From NCBI GenBank assembly GCA_017934475.1, contig JAGBJN010000006.1, forward strand, positions 1-64,000: 64,000 bases of DNA, read 5' to 3'. Every line of letters begins with the position of its first letter. Position 1 is the first letter of the stretch. Shown piece after piece: positions 8,934 to 17,071 of this stretch. A model generated the notes under the pieces. It worked only from the letters and a program-made list of their open reading frames with translations. It was not told where the DNA came from and made no database searches. The translations under genes were made by a program, and so were the position numbers. This stretch comes from Clostridia bacterium. GTDB taxonomy: Bacteria; Bacillota; Clostridia; TANB77; CAG-508.

Positions 8934-9457
8934 GTATTTCAGAAGATTATGAAGAAATCAAAAATCGTATCGGAGCTAGAAAATATAAAGGAATTGAAGA
9001 TTATATAAATGAATTTGGCAATAAAAGAAGATGGAAAGAAGAAACAATTAAATTACAAGCAATTGAAGATGTAAATGAGTGGGAAAAGCAATATATAAAA
9101 CTTTGTAATGAATGTAAACCATTATTTATAGAAGATGTATTTCTTGACGAAGAAGAATGGGCAAAATTTGAAGCTTGGTATGAAAATAGAATTAATACAT
9201 ATATTATTGAAATTTGGGAAAATAATGCAGATAGAAATGATGGATTTGGTCAGATTCAAATAGAAAGATTTAAGGACTTAGGACAAGCTATTCAAAAAGC
9301 AAAAGAAATATTTGAAACTACTGAATGTGTATCTGTAGAAGTTCAATCAGAGGACAGAGAAAAAACTTATTATTTTAGAGATAAAGTAAATGAAAAATAT
9401 TTCAATGTTGAAGAGAATTTAAAAACGGAGGAAGAAGAATTAGATGAACCAGGATAA
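8930..9457 (+). CDS. Two-domain accessory protein with a YodL-like C-terminal region
   Basis: 175 aa. Residues 1-95 are a paralogue of the preceding small protein. Residues about 100-160 (YIIEIWENNADRN, RFKDLGQAIQKAKEIF, CVSVEVQSEDREKTYYFRDK) resemble the YodL-type beta-alpha domain often found in proteins of integrative conjugative elements. No catalytic residues are obvious. It overlaps the next gene by 14 bases. The domain call is from general resemblance and needs a profile search to confirm. Confidence 0.6.
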   Translation: MSISEDYEEIKNRIGARKYKGIEDYINEFGNKRRWKEETIKLQAIEDVNEWEKQYIKLCNECKPLFIEDVFLDEEEWAKFEAWYENRINTYIIEIWENNADRNDGFGQIQIERFKDLGQAIQKAKEIFETTECVSVEVQSEDREKTYYFRDKVNEKYFNVEENLKTEEEELDEPG

Positions 9458-10448
9458 ATTATATAAATATTACACAGTAAGAAGACCACCAGACATTGGT
9501 ACAGTTCCAAAAGACTTTGTAAATGTTAAAAGTTATGGAGAATTAAAACAATTAGCTCAAAGTGGTTATCACGCTTGGGGAGAAGTTGAATATAATAGAA
9601 GATTAACAGATAAAGAAATTTATGACTACGAATTAGTTGAAGATAATTTTGAAGAAAAGAAGATGGAAGCATTACAAGATATGCAAAGCTTAGATAAGAT
9701 TTATAAAATGTTACAAAAAGAGAATTTTAATGATCAAAAATTAAATCTATTAATGGATAAGATTTCTAATTTAATAGATAAAGAAATTACCAATAAAATA
9801 AAACAAAATAATATTTCTCATAAGGAATATTTAGAAACAATTGATAAAATACATATTGCAGAAATGAACAAAGATGAAGCAATACACTTTTATGCTAATA
9901 AAATTATATATGACTGTATTACAGATTGCTCGGAAAATAATAGAATATTCAATGTAGATGAATACACTAATAATGACTTTTTAATAAAAAATTTTCCTGC
10001 AATTGTAAAAAAAATAGATTTAGATGAAAGAGTTAGCGATTTACAAGTTGATTATGATAAAAAAGAAATAGATATGGTTTTTTATTTAGAGTATTGTCCT
10101 CACTACTTTCAAGAAGATTTGGATATAAGTGATGAAAGTAGATTAAAGACTTTAGAAGAATTTAAAAATTATGTTTGCGATTGTAGGGCATATACTCCTG
10201 AAAGATGGCTAAAAACAAACACAAAAGATCTAATTAATAATTATTATACTAGCAAATATGATTCTGCAGAAGATAAGGATTTAGTATATAATTTATTAAG
10301 TGAAGAATTATATAATTCTGGATTTGTAGATAAATACCTTGATGGATATATAGTAAATGTAAATGCCGAAAATATAGATGATTTGGTAAATACATTAGAT
10401 GAAAGAATAAAAGAATTGCAATTATCATTAGAAAGTGGAGAGATTTAA
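9444..10448 (+). CDS. Accessory-element protein, LPD-like N-terminus, 334 aa
   Basis: The N-terminal 70 residues (YKYYTVRRPPDIGTVPK, SYGELKQLAQSGYHAWGEVEYNRRLT) look like the small domains repeated in conjugative-element polyproteins. The rest is a helical, acidic region with no motif I recognise. It is soluble. It is coupled to both neighbours in the operon (14-base overlap upstream, 1-base gap downstream). Role unknown. Confidence 0.6.
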   Translation: MNQDKLYKYYTVRRPPDIGTVPKDFVNVKSYGELKQLAQSGYHAWGEVEYNRRLTDKEIYDYELVEDNFEEKKMEALQDMQSLDKIYKMLQKENFNDQKLNLLMDKISNLIDKEITNKIKQNNISHKEYLETIDKIHIAEMNKDEAIHFYANKIIYDCITDCSENNRIFNVDEYTNNDFLIKNFPAIVKKIDLDERVSDLQVDYDKKEIDMVFYLEYCPHYFQEDLDISDESRLKTLEEFKNYVCDCRAYTPERWLKTNTKDLINNYYTSKYDSAEDKDLVYNLLSEELYNSGFVDKYLDGYIVNVNAENIDDLVNTLDERIKELQLSLESGEI

Positions 10449-10449
10449 T

Positions 10450-11361
10450 ATGGGACTAACAAATAATAGCTTATCAGACGTAGTAATGATACTACTAAGG
10501 AAAAAATTAAAAGAATGTGATTATGTAGGCTCTTTTGAAGAAAATAATATTGGGAATTGTTCAGTTACAACAAAAGAGGGAATCGAATATACTTGTTATA
10601 TGACAGAAGAAAAAAATAAAAGAGAATATTGTCTATATAATAAACATTTTCAAAAATGCAGTAGATTAAGTTCTAGAGCTATGGGAAGTAAATATTTTGA
10701 TCCTAATATTATTCAAGATATTTTTGAAGATTTTATATTAAAAACTGAAATTCTATATAAAGCATTTAAGGAAGGAATAGAAGCATTTAAGGTAAGAACA
10801 AATAATTATGACATAATAACTGTATTGAATAATGAACAATATTTGCAATATGTAAATGAACATGAATTGAACCGATTAGTATATTTTTTATGGAATAAAG
10901 GATATGAATTTTCAACTAAATTTCCAGATCCGAATGTTATACATAATCAATATGAATATTTAAAAAGACAAGCATTAGAAAAGGTTGATATTGATAAAAT
11001 AAAAGAACTTATGTTAAGACATAAGGATCTACATATATATTTAGATGAGGATATTCCTGAAAGAATATCTGAATTAAAAAATGTTAAAGAAATAGAATAT
11101 TCTTATGGGCATATAGTTGCTAAAGCAAAAACTTATGATTTAAAGATGAATCTTTTACCTTTAGATGGAGTGGTGCTTGTATTTGATACAGATGGGGTAA
11201 ATGAAATTGCAAGATGTGATGTTGGAGATTATTCAAAAGAATATGAAAATAAAGCCTTAAGTGAAATGTCTAAAGCTATAAGAAATTTCGAGTTGGAAAA
11301 TACTATAGAATTTGAAAAATTTGATAAAAAGGAGATTGAAGAGAATGAACAAGAAGAATAA
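10450..11361 (+). CDS. Unknown 303-aa soluble protein
   Basis: The start at 10,450 is chosen behind GGAGAG. No signal peptide. Mixed alpha/beta composition; the last 20 residues are very acidic and overlap the sortase start. It contains VFDTDGVNEIARCDVGDY near the C-terminus. No family recognised. Part of the 5.9-11.9 kb operon. Confidence 0.58.
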   Translation: MGLTNNSLSDVVMILLRKKLKECDYVGSFEENNIGNCSVTTKEGIEYTCYMTEEKNKREYCLYNKHFQKCSRLSSRAMGSKYFDPNIIQDIFEDFILKTEILYKAFKEGIEAFKVRTNNYDIITVLNNEQYLQYVNEHELNRLVYFLWNKGYEFSTKFPDPNVIHNQYEYLKRQALEKVDIDKIKELMLRHKDLHIYLDEDIPERISELKNVKEIEYSYGHIVAKAKTYDLKMNLLPLDGVVLVFDTDGVNEIARCDVGDYSKEYENKALSEMSKAIRNFELENTIEFEKFDKKEIEENEQEE

Positions 11362-11905
11362 AATAATAATTATTTTAAGCATATTAGCAGTTTTATTGTT
11401 AGGAATTGTTTTGATTTCAAATCATAATAAAAACAATGATATAAAAATAGTTAATGATTCTGAAATAAGTCAAAATGATGATAATAATGAAGAAACTAGA
11501 AAATATGAAATAAAAGATTTGGGAACAATAGAATGTGAAAAAATAGAGCTAAATGCACCTATTAAAGAAACAATAGAATTAGATGTTTTATCAACAGCAG
11601 TAGGTCATTTTGAAGATACACCATTATATAATGGAAATGTATGTTTAGCAGGACATAATTCTGGAACAAATAAACAGGGAGAAGATATTGGCTTTTTTAA
11701 AAGATTAAATGAGTTAGAAGTAGGAGATAAAGTTAAATATCATCACGCATTTGGAGAATACATTTATAAAGTTAGCGAAATAAAAGAAATTGAAGAAACA
11801 GATTTTTCAGTATTAGAACCTTCAACAACAGATAAGCTAACATTAATTACTTGCGTTAAAGGTCAAAAAAAATTAAGATTATGTGTTATTTGCGATAGAA
11901 TCTAA
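11345..11905 (+). CDS. Sortase (class D/B-like)
   Basis: 186 aa from the ATG at 11,345 (AAGGAG upstream). One N-terminal membrane anchor (about 7-26) is followed by a sortase beta-barrel. The catalytic His lies in LAGHNSGTN, the Cys in TLITCVKGQ (TLxTC signature), and the Arg in KKLRLCVICDR. The active site is therefore complete. It would cleave and transpeptidate surface protein sorting signals, but no LPXTG-like substrate was found in the window. As the last gene of the operon starting at 4853 it probably acts on an element-encoded protein elsewhere. Confidence 0.88.
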   Translation: MNKKNKIIIILSILAVLLLGIVLISNHNKNNDIKIVNDSEISQNDDNNEETRKYEIKDLGTIECEKIELNAPIKETIELDVLSTAVGHFEDTPLYNGNVCLAGHNSGTNKQGEDIGFFKRLNELEVGDKVKYHHAFGEYIYKVSEIKEIEETDFSVLEPSTTDKLTLITCVKGQKKLRLCVICDRI

Positions 11906-11975
11906 CTAATTTATGTAAATCTATTTATTTTTATTCCAAAATATGGTATAATTGTCGCAGAAGTGAGGTGTTTTA

Positions 11976-12473
11976 ATGAATAGAACTATTAATATTTATC
12001 AAACGCTGAACGAAAGAGAAAAATATATTTTGGATAAACTTGAAATAAATGAAAGTGATTTAAAGCCAGAATATGCTAGTTCTGTTATTACTATTATGAA
12101 AAGAATGACAGAAAGAATTTCAGAATTACCATTAACTGATGAACAAGTATTATCTGCAATACAAGACTTTGATCAATTTCACGATATTTATTTTAAAGGA
12201 ATTGAGTTTATAATGAGTGATGAGGATTACCCTGATATAAAAATAAATGTTTATAAACCACTTTCTGAAGAAACAAAGAAAACCTTGAAAATACTAGATA
12301 TTAAAGTAGAGGATAGAGAATATACAGCAAAAGAGTACGCTGAAATTTCAAATGTTTTAATAAATAAAATGCTTATAAAATATGGAAGTGGAATAAAAAA
12401 ACAAGAATGTATTGACTTAACTTTAAAAATTATAGCTTTCTTTATAATAGATATGGTTAACAATGATAAATAA
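11976..12473 (+). CDS. Unknown helical protein, 165 aa
   Basis: Preceded by GTGAGGTG and by a TATAAT at 11,947, so it probably has its own promoter. Soluble, mostly helical, with an internal near-repeat: LNEREKYILDKLEINESDLKPEYA and LSEETKKTLKILDIKVEDREYTAKEYA start two similar halves. This suggests a duplicated ~80-residue unit. Function not recognised. Confidence 0.58.
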   Translation: MNRTINIYQTLNEREKYILDKLEINESDLKPEYASSVITIMKRMTERISELPLTDEQVLSAIQDFDQFHDIYFKGIEFIMSDEDYPDIKINVYKPLSEETKKTLKILDIKVEDREYTAKEYAEISNVLINKMLIKYGSGIKKQECIDLTLKIIAFFIIDMVNNDK

Positions 12474-12479
12474 CAAAAA

Positions 12480-12515
12480 AATAGAGATGTATTAGCAATA
12501 ATATATCTCTATTTT
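12480..12515 (+). terminator. Intrinsic terminator
   Basis: AATAGAGAT pairs with ATCTCTATT and a TT tail follows. It closes the 165-aa gene. Confidence 0.6.
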
Positions 12516-12539
12516 GGGTTTGAAAAAATTTTAGGTATG

Positions 12540-12568
12540 TTGTATAAATTTGGCAAATATGTTATAAT
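12540..12568 (+). promoter_or_regulatory. Sigma-A-type promoter
   Basis: TTGTAT (12,540-12,545), a 17-bp spacer, then TATAAT (12,563-12,568), located 38 bp before the 87-aa gene. Confidence 0.6.
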
Positions 12569-12605
12569 TCTGGAAGAAAATTGAAAACATCAAAAGGAGA
12601 GAATA

Positions 12606-12869
12606 ATGGAACAGTATTATTGGTTTATTTTAGGAACGATATTAGGACTTGCTATTGCTGTATATTTTTTCGTAAGCAGAGAAGAAAAAATAGAGAAGTC
12701 TATAAAATTAAATCAAAAAGTATTTTCAACTAAAAAGCTTGATAATGCAATGGAAACAGTAGTTGATAGAATTAAATTTAAAATTGATGAGTTAAAAAGA
12801 GAATTAACTGAAGACGAGAAAAATGAAATAATAATACAATGTTGTAAGGAAAAATTTAATTTGCAATAA
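12606..12869 (+). CDS. Small membrane-anchored coiled protein, 87 aa
   Basis: Preceded by AAAGGAG. One N-terminal membrane segment (WFILGTILGLAIAVYFFV) is followed by a charged helical cytoplasmic tail (DRIKFKIDELKRELTEDEKNE). No family recognised. It stands alone between a good promoter and the dif-like palindrome at 12,901. Confidence 0.55.
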   Translation: MEQYYWFILGTILGLAIAVYFFVSREEKIEKSIKLNQKVFSTKKLDNAMETVVDRIKFKIDELKRELTEDEKNEIIIQCCKEKFNLQ

Positions 12870-12900
12870 AAGGATAGATTTAAAAATTGACTTAATACCA

Positions 12901-12933
12901 CTTGTTAACAATATAAGTAATATTGTTAACAAG
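12901..12933. other. Dif-like palindromic site C (candidate recombination site)
   Basis: A perfect inverted repeat with 14-bp arms: CTTGTTAACAATAT and its complement separated by 5 bp. Read as a recombinase core site it is 11-bp arms TGTTAACAATA and TATTGTTAACA around a 7-bp centre. Related sites occur at 16,396 and 18,292. It lies about 200 bp upstream of a tyrosine recombinase gene. It could also be a regulatory palindrome; there is no T-tract, so a terminator is unlikely. Confidence 0.5.
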
Positions 12934-13013
12934 TAGGATAAAGAAAAATAGTAAGTTATCGCTGAGGATATTTTTTAAATAATATGAAAAAATTAATAGA
13001 ATATAGTAGTAAA

Positions 13014-13048
13014 AATGAGTATATATAATTTTAAATATACTCATTTTT
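13014..13048 (+). terminator. Terminator-like hairpin upstream of recombinase
   Basis: AATGAGTATAT (13,014-13,024) pairs perfectly with ATATACTCATT (13,035-13,045), and TTTTTG follows. It insulates the recombinase gene from upstream transcription. Confidence 0.6.
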
Positions 13049-13134
13049 GTTATATGAATTATGTAAAGTCGAAAAATCATAGTATAATATATGTAGTTCT
13101 GTATATTGCAATAAATAAAAAAGGAGGAGATTTT

Positions 13135-14130
13135 TTGAAAGAGTTATTTGTAAAAAATGTAGTAAATGAAACTACAGATTTTTTAGATAATAACCAAAGA
13201 ATAAAATTAAAAGAAATACTTACAGAAATATGCATATATTATAAAATTGAGAAATTAGAACAAAGTCAAAAAGAAGAAATGCAAAGGAATAATGAAGATA
13301 TTTTAAACAGATTTATATCATCTAAAGAAATTGAAGGATGTTCAATTAAAACATTAAATTATTATAAAGATAATATAAACAAAATGTTTGAAAAGATTAA
13401 TCTTCCAATATGTGAAATTACAACAGAAACATTGAGAAATTATCTTTCGGATTACAAAAGTAATTCAAATGCTGGAATGGTAACTATAGATAATATGAGA
13501 AGAGTATTATCAAGCTTTTTTGCGTGGTTAGAAAATGAAGATTTTATTGTAAAAAGTCCTGTTAGAAGAATACACAAAGTAAAAGCTACTAAAAAAGTTA
13601 AAGAAACTCTAACAGATGAAAATTTGGAAAAGTTAAGAGATACTTGTTCAAATGTAAGAGATTTAGCAATATTAGAACTATTAATTTCAACTGGTATGAG
13701 AGTTGGAGAACTTACAAAATTAAATATATCTGATATGAATTTTCAAGAAAGAAGTTGTATTGTTTTAGGTAAAGGTAATAGCGAAAGAGAAGTTTATTTT
13801 AGTGCAAAGAGTAAGATGTATATTAAGAAATATTTGGAGACAAGAACAGATGATAATGAAGCATTATTTGTATCTTTAATAAAACCATATAACAGATTAG
13901 GAATATCTGGTGTAGAAATATTAATTAGGAATCTTGGAAGACAAGCCAATATAAATAAAGTACACCCACACAAATTTAGAAGAACAATGGCAACTATGGC
14001 AATAGATAAAGGTATGCCAATAGAGCAAGTTCAAAAATTATTAGGTCATATCAAAATCGATACTACAATGGAATATGCAATGGTAAATCAAAGTAATGTT
14101 AAGAATTCACATAGAAAATACATTACATAA
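13135..14130 (+). CDS. Tyrosine recombinase / integrase (Xer-like)
   Basis: 331 aa. A TTG start at 13,135 is chosen because AAAGGAGGA sits just upstream; an earlier in-frame ATG at 13,015 lies inside the upstream hairpin. N-terminal SAM-like core-binding region about 50-140. The catalytic domain has the full set: Arg in TGMRVGEL, Lys in GKGNSER, HKFRR, LLGH and the Tyr in MEYAMVNQ. The organisation is that of XerC/D or phage-integrase relatives. Three dif-like sites at 12,901, 16,396 and 18,292 are plausible substrates, which is inference. Confidence 0.9.
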   Translation: MKELFVKNVVNETTDFLDNNQRIKLKEILTEICIYYKIEKLEQSQKEEMQRNNEDILNRFISSKEIEGCSIKTLNYYKDNINKMFEKINLPICEITTETLRNYLSDYKSNSNAGMVTIDNMRRVLSSFFAWLENEDFIVKSPVRRIHKVKATKKVKETLTDENLEKLRDTCSNVRDLAILELLISTGMRVGELTKLNISDMNFQERSCIVLGKGNSEREVYFSAKSKMYIKKYLETRTDDNEALFVSLIKPYNRLGISGVEILIRNLGRQANINKVHPHKFRRTMATMAIDKGMPIEQVQKLLGHIKIDTTMEYAMVNQSNVKNSHRKYIT

Positions 14131-14152
14131 ATCTTAAAAATATTATGTAATG
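14120..14152 (+). other. Perfect hairpin over the recombinase stop codon
   Basis: ACATTACATAA (14,120-14,130) and TTATGTAATGT (14,142-14,152) form an 11-bp stem with an 11-nt loop. The T-tract is poor, so this may be a weak terminator or a protein-binding palindrome. Confidence 0.45.
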
Positions 14153-14243
14153 TGTTGAATTTTTAGGTATAATGTTGTACAATGTAAACATGGAATTTAT
14201 TTCCAAATAAAAATTACATATCAATCAGAAAGGTGTATGCACT

Positions 14244-14645
14244 ATGAAAGTTTTAAGTCTTATCGAACCGTGGGCAACTCTTATTAAAGAGGGAAAGAAG
14301 GTCATCGAAACAAGAAGTTGGAAAACATCTTATAGAGGTGAACTTTACATCCATGCAAGCAACAAAAAGATTAAGAGGAGTGATGCACACACAATTGAAT
14401 TACTCAAGCTGATTCCAAATGTACCTATGGGATATGGAAACATTATATGCAAATGCAAATTGGTTGATTGCGTATATATGGATCAGGAATTCTTAGACAG
14501 AATTCAGAAGGACAAGCAGGAATTCTTATGCGGAGAATATAGCCTGGGAAGATATGCTTGGATTTTGGAAGATGTTGAGATACTTGAAAAGCCGATTCCA
14601 GCCAAAGGACATTTAAACATTTGGAATTATGAGGTCGACGAATAG
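14244..14645 (+). CDS. ASCH-domain protein
   Basis: 133 aa. LSLIEPWATLIKEGKKVIETRSWKT is the classic ASCH opening (PWA, GKKxxExR), followed by RGELYIHAS and GNIICKCKLVDC. The family has a PUA-like RNA-binding fold and some members act as nucleases or hydrolases on modified nucleosides. GC content and codon use (CTT, GAA, CAG-rich) are clearly higher than flanking genes, so it was acquired together with the next gene. RBS GAAAGGTG. Substrate unknown. Confidence 0.85.
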   Translation: MKVLSLIEPWATLIKEGKKVIETRSWKTSYRGELYIHASNKKIKRSDAHTIELLKLIPNVPMGYGNIICKCKLVDCVYMDQEFLDRIQKDKQEFLCGEYSLGRYAWILEDVEILEKPIPAKGHLNIWNYEVDE

Positions 14646-14663
14646 CAGAAAGGAGTATGCAAA

Positions 14664-15182
14664 ATGAAAATTGTTCAGCTGAAGGAATCTGAAAGGATTA
14701 AAGAAGGTCTGCGGAGTTTGACAGAGGAGTTCATTGAGGAATATCCGTATTACTCAACTTGGATTGAGAAAAACGAAGCAACATTCAAAGACGGAACGAG
14801 AGTTGTTTACGAACTCAATGACAATGAAAAGACAGTCGGATATATGATGGTTCATTTTTCTACAGCAAAATGTGCAAAGATAAATGGTATCTATGTATTT
14901 CCAGATTGCCAGAAAAGAGGATATGCCAAGGAAGCTTTGTTGCAGGTTCTGGAAGAACTCAGAAAACAAAACTACGATTATGCATTTATTCAGACTCGTA
15001 CGCACAACAAAATTGTGGTTCACATGTTTGATACATTGCATTTTGATGTAATTGGACAGAATTATCACAAGATTGAAAAGCAGCCCAATTGGGTAGCTGT
15101 GTATGATTTGAAGGAAAAAAGAGACTTTGGTGAGATGTATGCTCTTGCAGCACAGCTTTATCCTGGTTTCTCCAAAAATTGA
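14664..15182 (+). CDS. GNAT-family N-acetyltransferase
   Basis: 172 aa. The acetyl-CoA loop is seen in KINGIYVFPDCQKRGYAKEALLQVLEEL (motif A, Q/RxxGxA). The C-terminal strand with NYHKIEKQPNWVAVYDL completes the fold. It sits 18 bp after the ASCH gene, in the same higher-GC block, so the two form a transferred pair. Residue 15 (GLRSL) is encoded by CGG at 14,711-14,713 read in the normal frame, one of only two such codons I found in the window. Substrate unknown. Confidence 0.87.
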   Translation: MKIVQLKESERIKEGLRSLTEEFIEEYPYYSTWIEKNEATFKDGTRVVYELNDNEKTVGYMMVHFSTAKCAKINGIYVFPDCQKRGYAKEALLQVLEELRKQNYDYAFIQTRTHNKIVVHMFDTLHFDVIGQNYHKIEKQPNWVAVYDLKEKRDFGEMYALAAQLYPGFSKN

Positions 15183-15191
15183 TATGCAATT

Positions 15192-15224
15192 AGGCAAGGT
15201 GTCAAATGATACCTTGCCTTTTTC
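15192..15224 (+). terminator. Intrinsic terminator after GNAT gene
   Basis: AGGCAAGGT pairs with ACCTTGCCT around a 10-nt loop, and TTTTTC follows. A strong terminator that closes the ASCH-GNAT unit. Confidence 0.85.
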
Positions 15225-15266
15225 TAAATTTAGCAATATAATATAAACGTAAAAGGAGGAAATGCT

Positions 15267-16046
15267 ATGTTATATTTTGATACTCATGCTCATTATGATT
15301 GGGAAGAATTTGATAAGGATAGAAGAGAATTATTTGATAAATTTAATGAAAACGTATGTGGTTTGGTTAATATAGGAATAAATTTAGATTCAGCTATGAA
15401 AGTAAAAGAATATGCTAATGAATATTCATATATGTATTATTCAATCGGAATACATCCAATGGAAGTTGAAAAGGAAAATTCCTTAGAAAAAATTGAGCAA
15501 ATATTTGAGGATGAATTAAAAAATAAAGATTCAAAATTAATTGCAATTGGAGAAACAGGATTAGATTATCATTTTGATTATCCTGTTGAATTACAAAAAA
15601 AATATTTTTTAGAACAGATTAAATTAGCAAATAAATATGAATTACCTATAATAATACATTCAAGAGAGTCGCAAGAAGATGTCTACAAAATTCTAAAAGA
15701 AAATGTGGTAAAAAAAGCAGGAATAATGCACTGTTATTCTGGAGCTCCAGAAATGTCAAAGAAATTTGTTGAAATGGGTTATTATTTGGGAGTTGGGGGT
15801 CCTGTTACAAGATATAAAGATGTGGAAGAAACTGTTAGAATTACTTCTATAGATAAAATTGTTATAGAAACAGATAGTCCAGTATTACCACCAGAACCTT
15901 TTGAAAAACACTCAAGAAACAATTCGTTGTATCTAAATTATATTGTGAAAAAAATTGCAGAGATTAAAGGAATATCAGAGGAAGAAGTTATAGAAAAGAC
16001 AACAGAAAATGCATATAAAGTATATGAAATTAAAAAGAAATTATAA
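15267..16046 (+). CDS. TatD-family metal-dependent hydrolase
   Basis: 259 aa behind AAAAGGAGG. The N-terminal FDTHAHYDWEEF supplies the metal-binding HxH. GETGLDYHFD gives the central Glu, PIIIHSRES the next His, MHCYSGAP the following His, and ETDSPVLPPEPF the final Asp. This is a complete TIM-barrel amidohydrolase site. TatD proteins are 3'-5' DNases or phosphoesterases in the cytosol. It is 15 bp from the next gene, suggesting a two-gene unit. It looks AT-rich like the host, unlike the ASCH-GNAT pair before it. Confidence 0.92.
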   Translation: MLYFDTHAHYDWEEFDKDRRELFDKFNENVCGLVNIGINLDSAMKVKEYANEYSYMYYSIGIHPMEVEKENSLEKIEQIFEDELKNKDSKLIAIGETGLDYHFDYPVELQKKYFLEQIKLANKYELPIIIHSRESQEDVYKILKENVVKKAGIMHCYSGAPEMSKKFVEMGYYLGVGGPVTRYKDVEETVRITSIDKIVIETDSPVLPPEPFEKHSRNNSLYLNYIVKKIAEIKGISEEEVIEKTTENAYKVYEIKKKL

Positions 16047-16061
16047 ATTGGAGGATTTACA

Positions 16062-16370
16062 ATGAAAGTAATTACATTATGTGGAAGTTTAAAGTTTCAA
16101 GAAGAGATGATGACAGTTGCAGAAAAAATGGCATTAGAAGGATATTGCATTCTTACACCAGTGTATCCAGTATTTAAGAATGTAGATAGAACTGAGGAAC
16201 AATTAATAAAATTGAAAGATGCACATTTTAAAAGAATAGAATTGTCTGATGCTATATTGGTTGTAAATGTAAATAATTATATAGGAGAAAGTACTAACTT
16301 AGAAGTAGAATATGCTAAAAAGTTAGAAAAAGAAATTATCTATTATACAGATTTAATGAAAAATAATTAG
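16062..16370 (+). CDS. Nucleoside 2-deoxyribosyltransferase-like protein
   Basis: 102 aa. MKVITLCGSLKFQEEMMTVA and the ending ESTNLEVEYAKKLEKEI match the short Rossmann-like nucleoside 2-deoxyribosyltransferase / DUF4406 group, in which a Glu near the C-terminal helix is catalytic. KDAHFKRIELSDAILVVNV forms the central strand. It likely acts on nucleosides or nucleotides with the upstream TatD hydrolase as operon partner. A second, different member of the superfamily is at 33,505. Confidence 0.75.
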   Translation: MKVITLCGSLKFQEEMMTVAEKMALEGYCILTPVYPVFKNVDRTEEQLIKLKDAHFKRIELSDAILVVNVNNYIGESTNLEVEYAKKLEKEIIYYTDLMKNN

Positions 16371-16395
16371 AGCGATAAATTACAATTTATCAAGT

Positions 16396-16423
16396 TGTGT
16401 ACAAGATTTTGGTATTGCGAATA
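16396..16423. other. Dif-like site A
   Basis: Left arm TGTGTACAAGA, 6-bp centre TTTTGG, right arm TATTGCGAATA. The 17-base core 16,401-16,417 is identical to 18,297-18,313 in site B; over 33 aligned positions 26 match. The two copies bracket a 1.9-kb unit holding only the TetR and esterase genes. Confidence 0.6.
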
Positions 16424-16431
16424 AATAAAGC

Positions 16432-16459
16432 AAGGAGATAGTCTAGTTGCTATCTCCTT
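16432..16459 (-). terminator. Terminator of TetR gene
   Basis: AAGGAGATAG (16,432-16,441) and CTATCTCCTT (16,450-16,459) form a 10-bp stem overlapping the TetR stop codon. Confidence 0.65.
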
Positions 16460-16955
16460 TAAGTATGTAAAAATTATTGAATATTTCAGCTAATTCTTGA
16501 GGTGTTTCTTTACAACTATTTTTGATCCAATAATAATATGTATTATATAACCCACCTGAAATAAAAGCATAATGATATTCTTCAACCTTATTTGTAGCTT
16601 TTGTAAAGAAAATTCTGTTAAATTCATCTTCAAGAAAATAAAAAATTTTAGCTTTATAAAGTAATATGCCTATGTCTTTATTATTTTCAAGATGTGTAAA
16701 TAACTTTATAATATAATTTTTAAAATCATTTGGATTATATAATATTTTACTGGTTTTAATAAATTCATCAGTAATATTATCTAAATGATTTTTTATTATT
16801 TCTTCTTTACTATTAAAATTACGATAAAAAGTAACTCTTGTAATACCTGCTTTATTTGCTATATCAGTAATTGTAATATCTTCAAATTTTTGCTTTTTTA
16901 AGAGTTGTAAAAAAGCTTCTACAATATAATCTTTTGCTAATTTTTTGTTATTCAA
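16443..16955 (-). CDS. TetR-family transcriptional regulator
   Basis: 170 aa from a TTG at 16,955, the first start after AAAGGAGG; a longer reading upstream would run through the operator region. The N-terminal helix-turn-helix (FEDITITDIANKAGITRVTFYRNFNSKEEII) is typical TetR. The C-terminal ligand-binding half is divergent. It is divergently transcribed from the esterase gene, with four TGTTACA-type half-sites between them, so it most likely represses both. Ligand unknown. Confidence 0.87.
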   Translation of the reverse strand: MNNKKLAKDYIVEAFLQLLKKQKFEDITITDIANKAGITRVTFYRNFNSKEEIIKNHLDNITDEFIKTSKILYNPNDFKNYIIKLFTHLENNKDIGILLYKAKIFYFLEDEFNRIFFTKATNKVEEYHYAFISGGLYNTYYYWIKNSCKETPQELAEIFNNFYILKGDSN

Positions 16956-17034
16956 TGTTACACTTTCCTCCTTTGTGTAACATTTTGACTTTAGTGTATT
17001 GTGAATTATGTCAAAATATGTTACACTTGTTACA
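16956..17034. promoter_or_regulatory. TetR operator cluster (TGTTACAC half-sites)
   Basis: TGTTACAC at 16,956 and its complement GTGTAACA at 16,975 form an inverted repeat across the TetR ribosome binding site. TGTTACAC at 17,019 forms a second, wider inverted repeat with the 16,975 element, and TGTTACA recurs at 17,028. The cluster fills the divergent promoter region. Confidence 0.7.
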
Positions 17035-17071
17035 TAATACATCAATTTTAATAATAAGTCAAGGAGGGAGA

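Noticed and set aside
2-11905. Naming the left region as a specific element such as Tn916 or Tn1549
   Set aside because: Core conjugation genes are not in the window, so the family cannot be assigned.
12901-12933. Intrinsic terminator
   Set aside because: The palindrome lacks a T-tract on either side and shares its arms with two other sites, so a recombination or binding site is more likely.
14754-15236. 160-aa minus-strand frame over the GNAT gene
   Set aside because: Antisense to a clear GNAT domain, no family features, no start signal.
16062-16370. Toxin-antitoxin pair with the neighbouring TatD gene
   Set aside because: Neither gene shows toxin or antitoxin features; the pair is better explained as nucleotide-metabolism genes.
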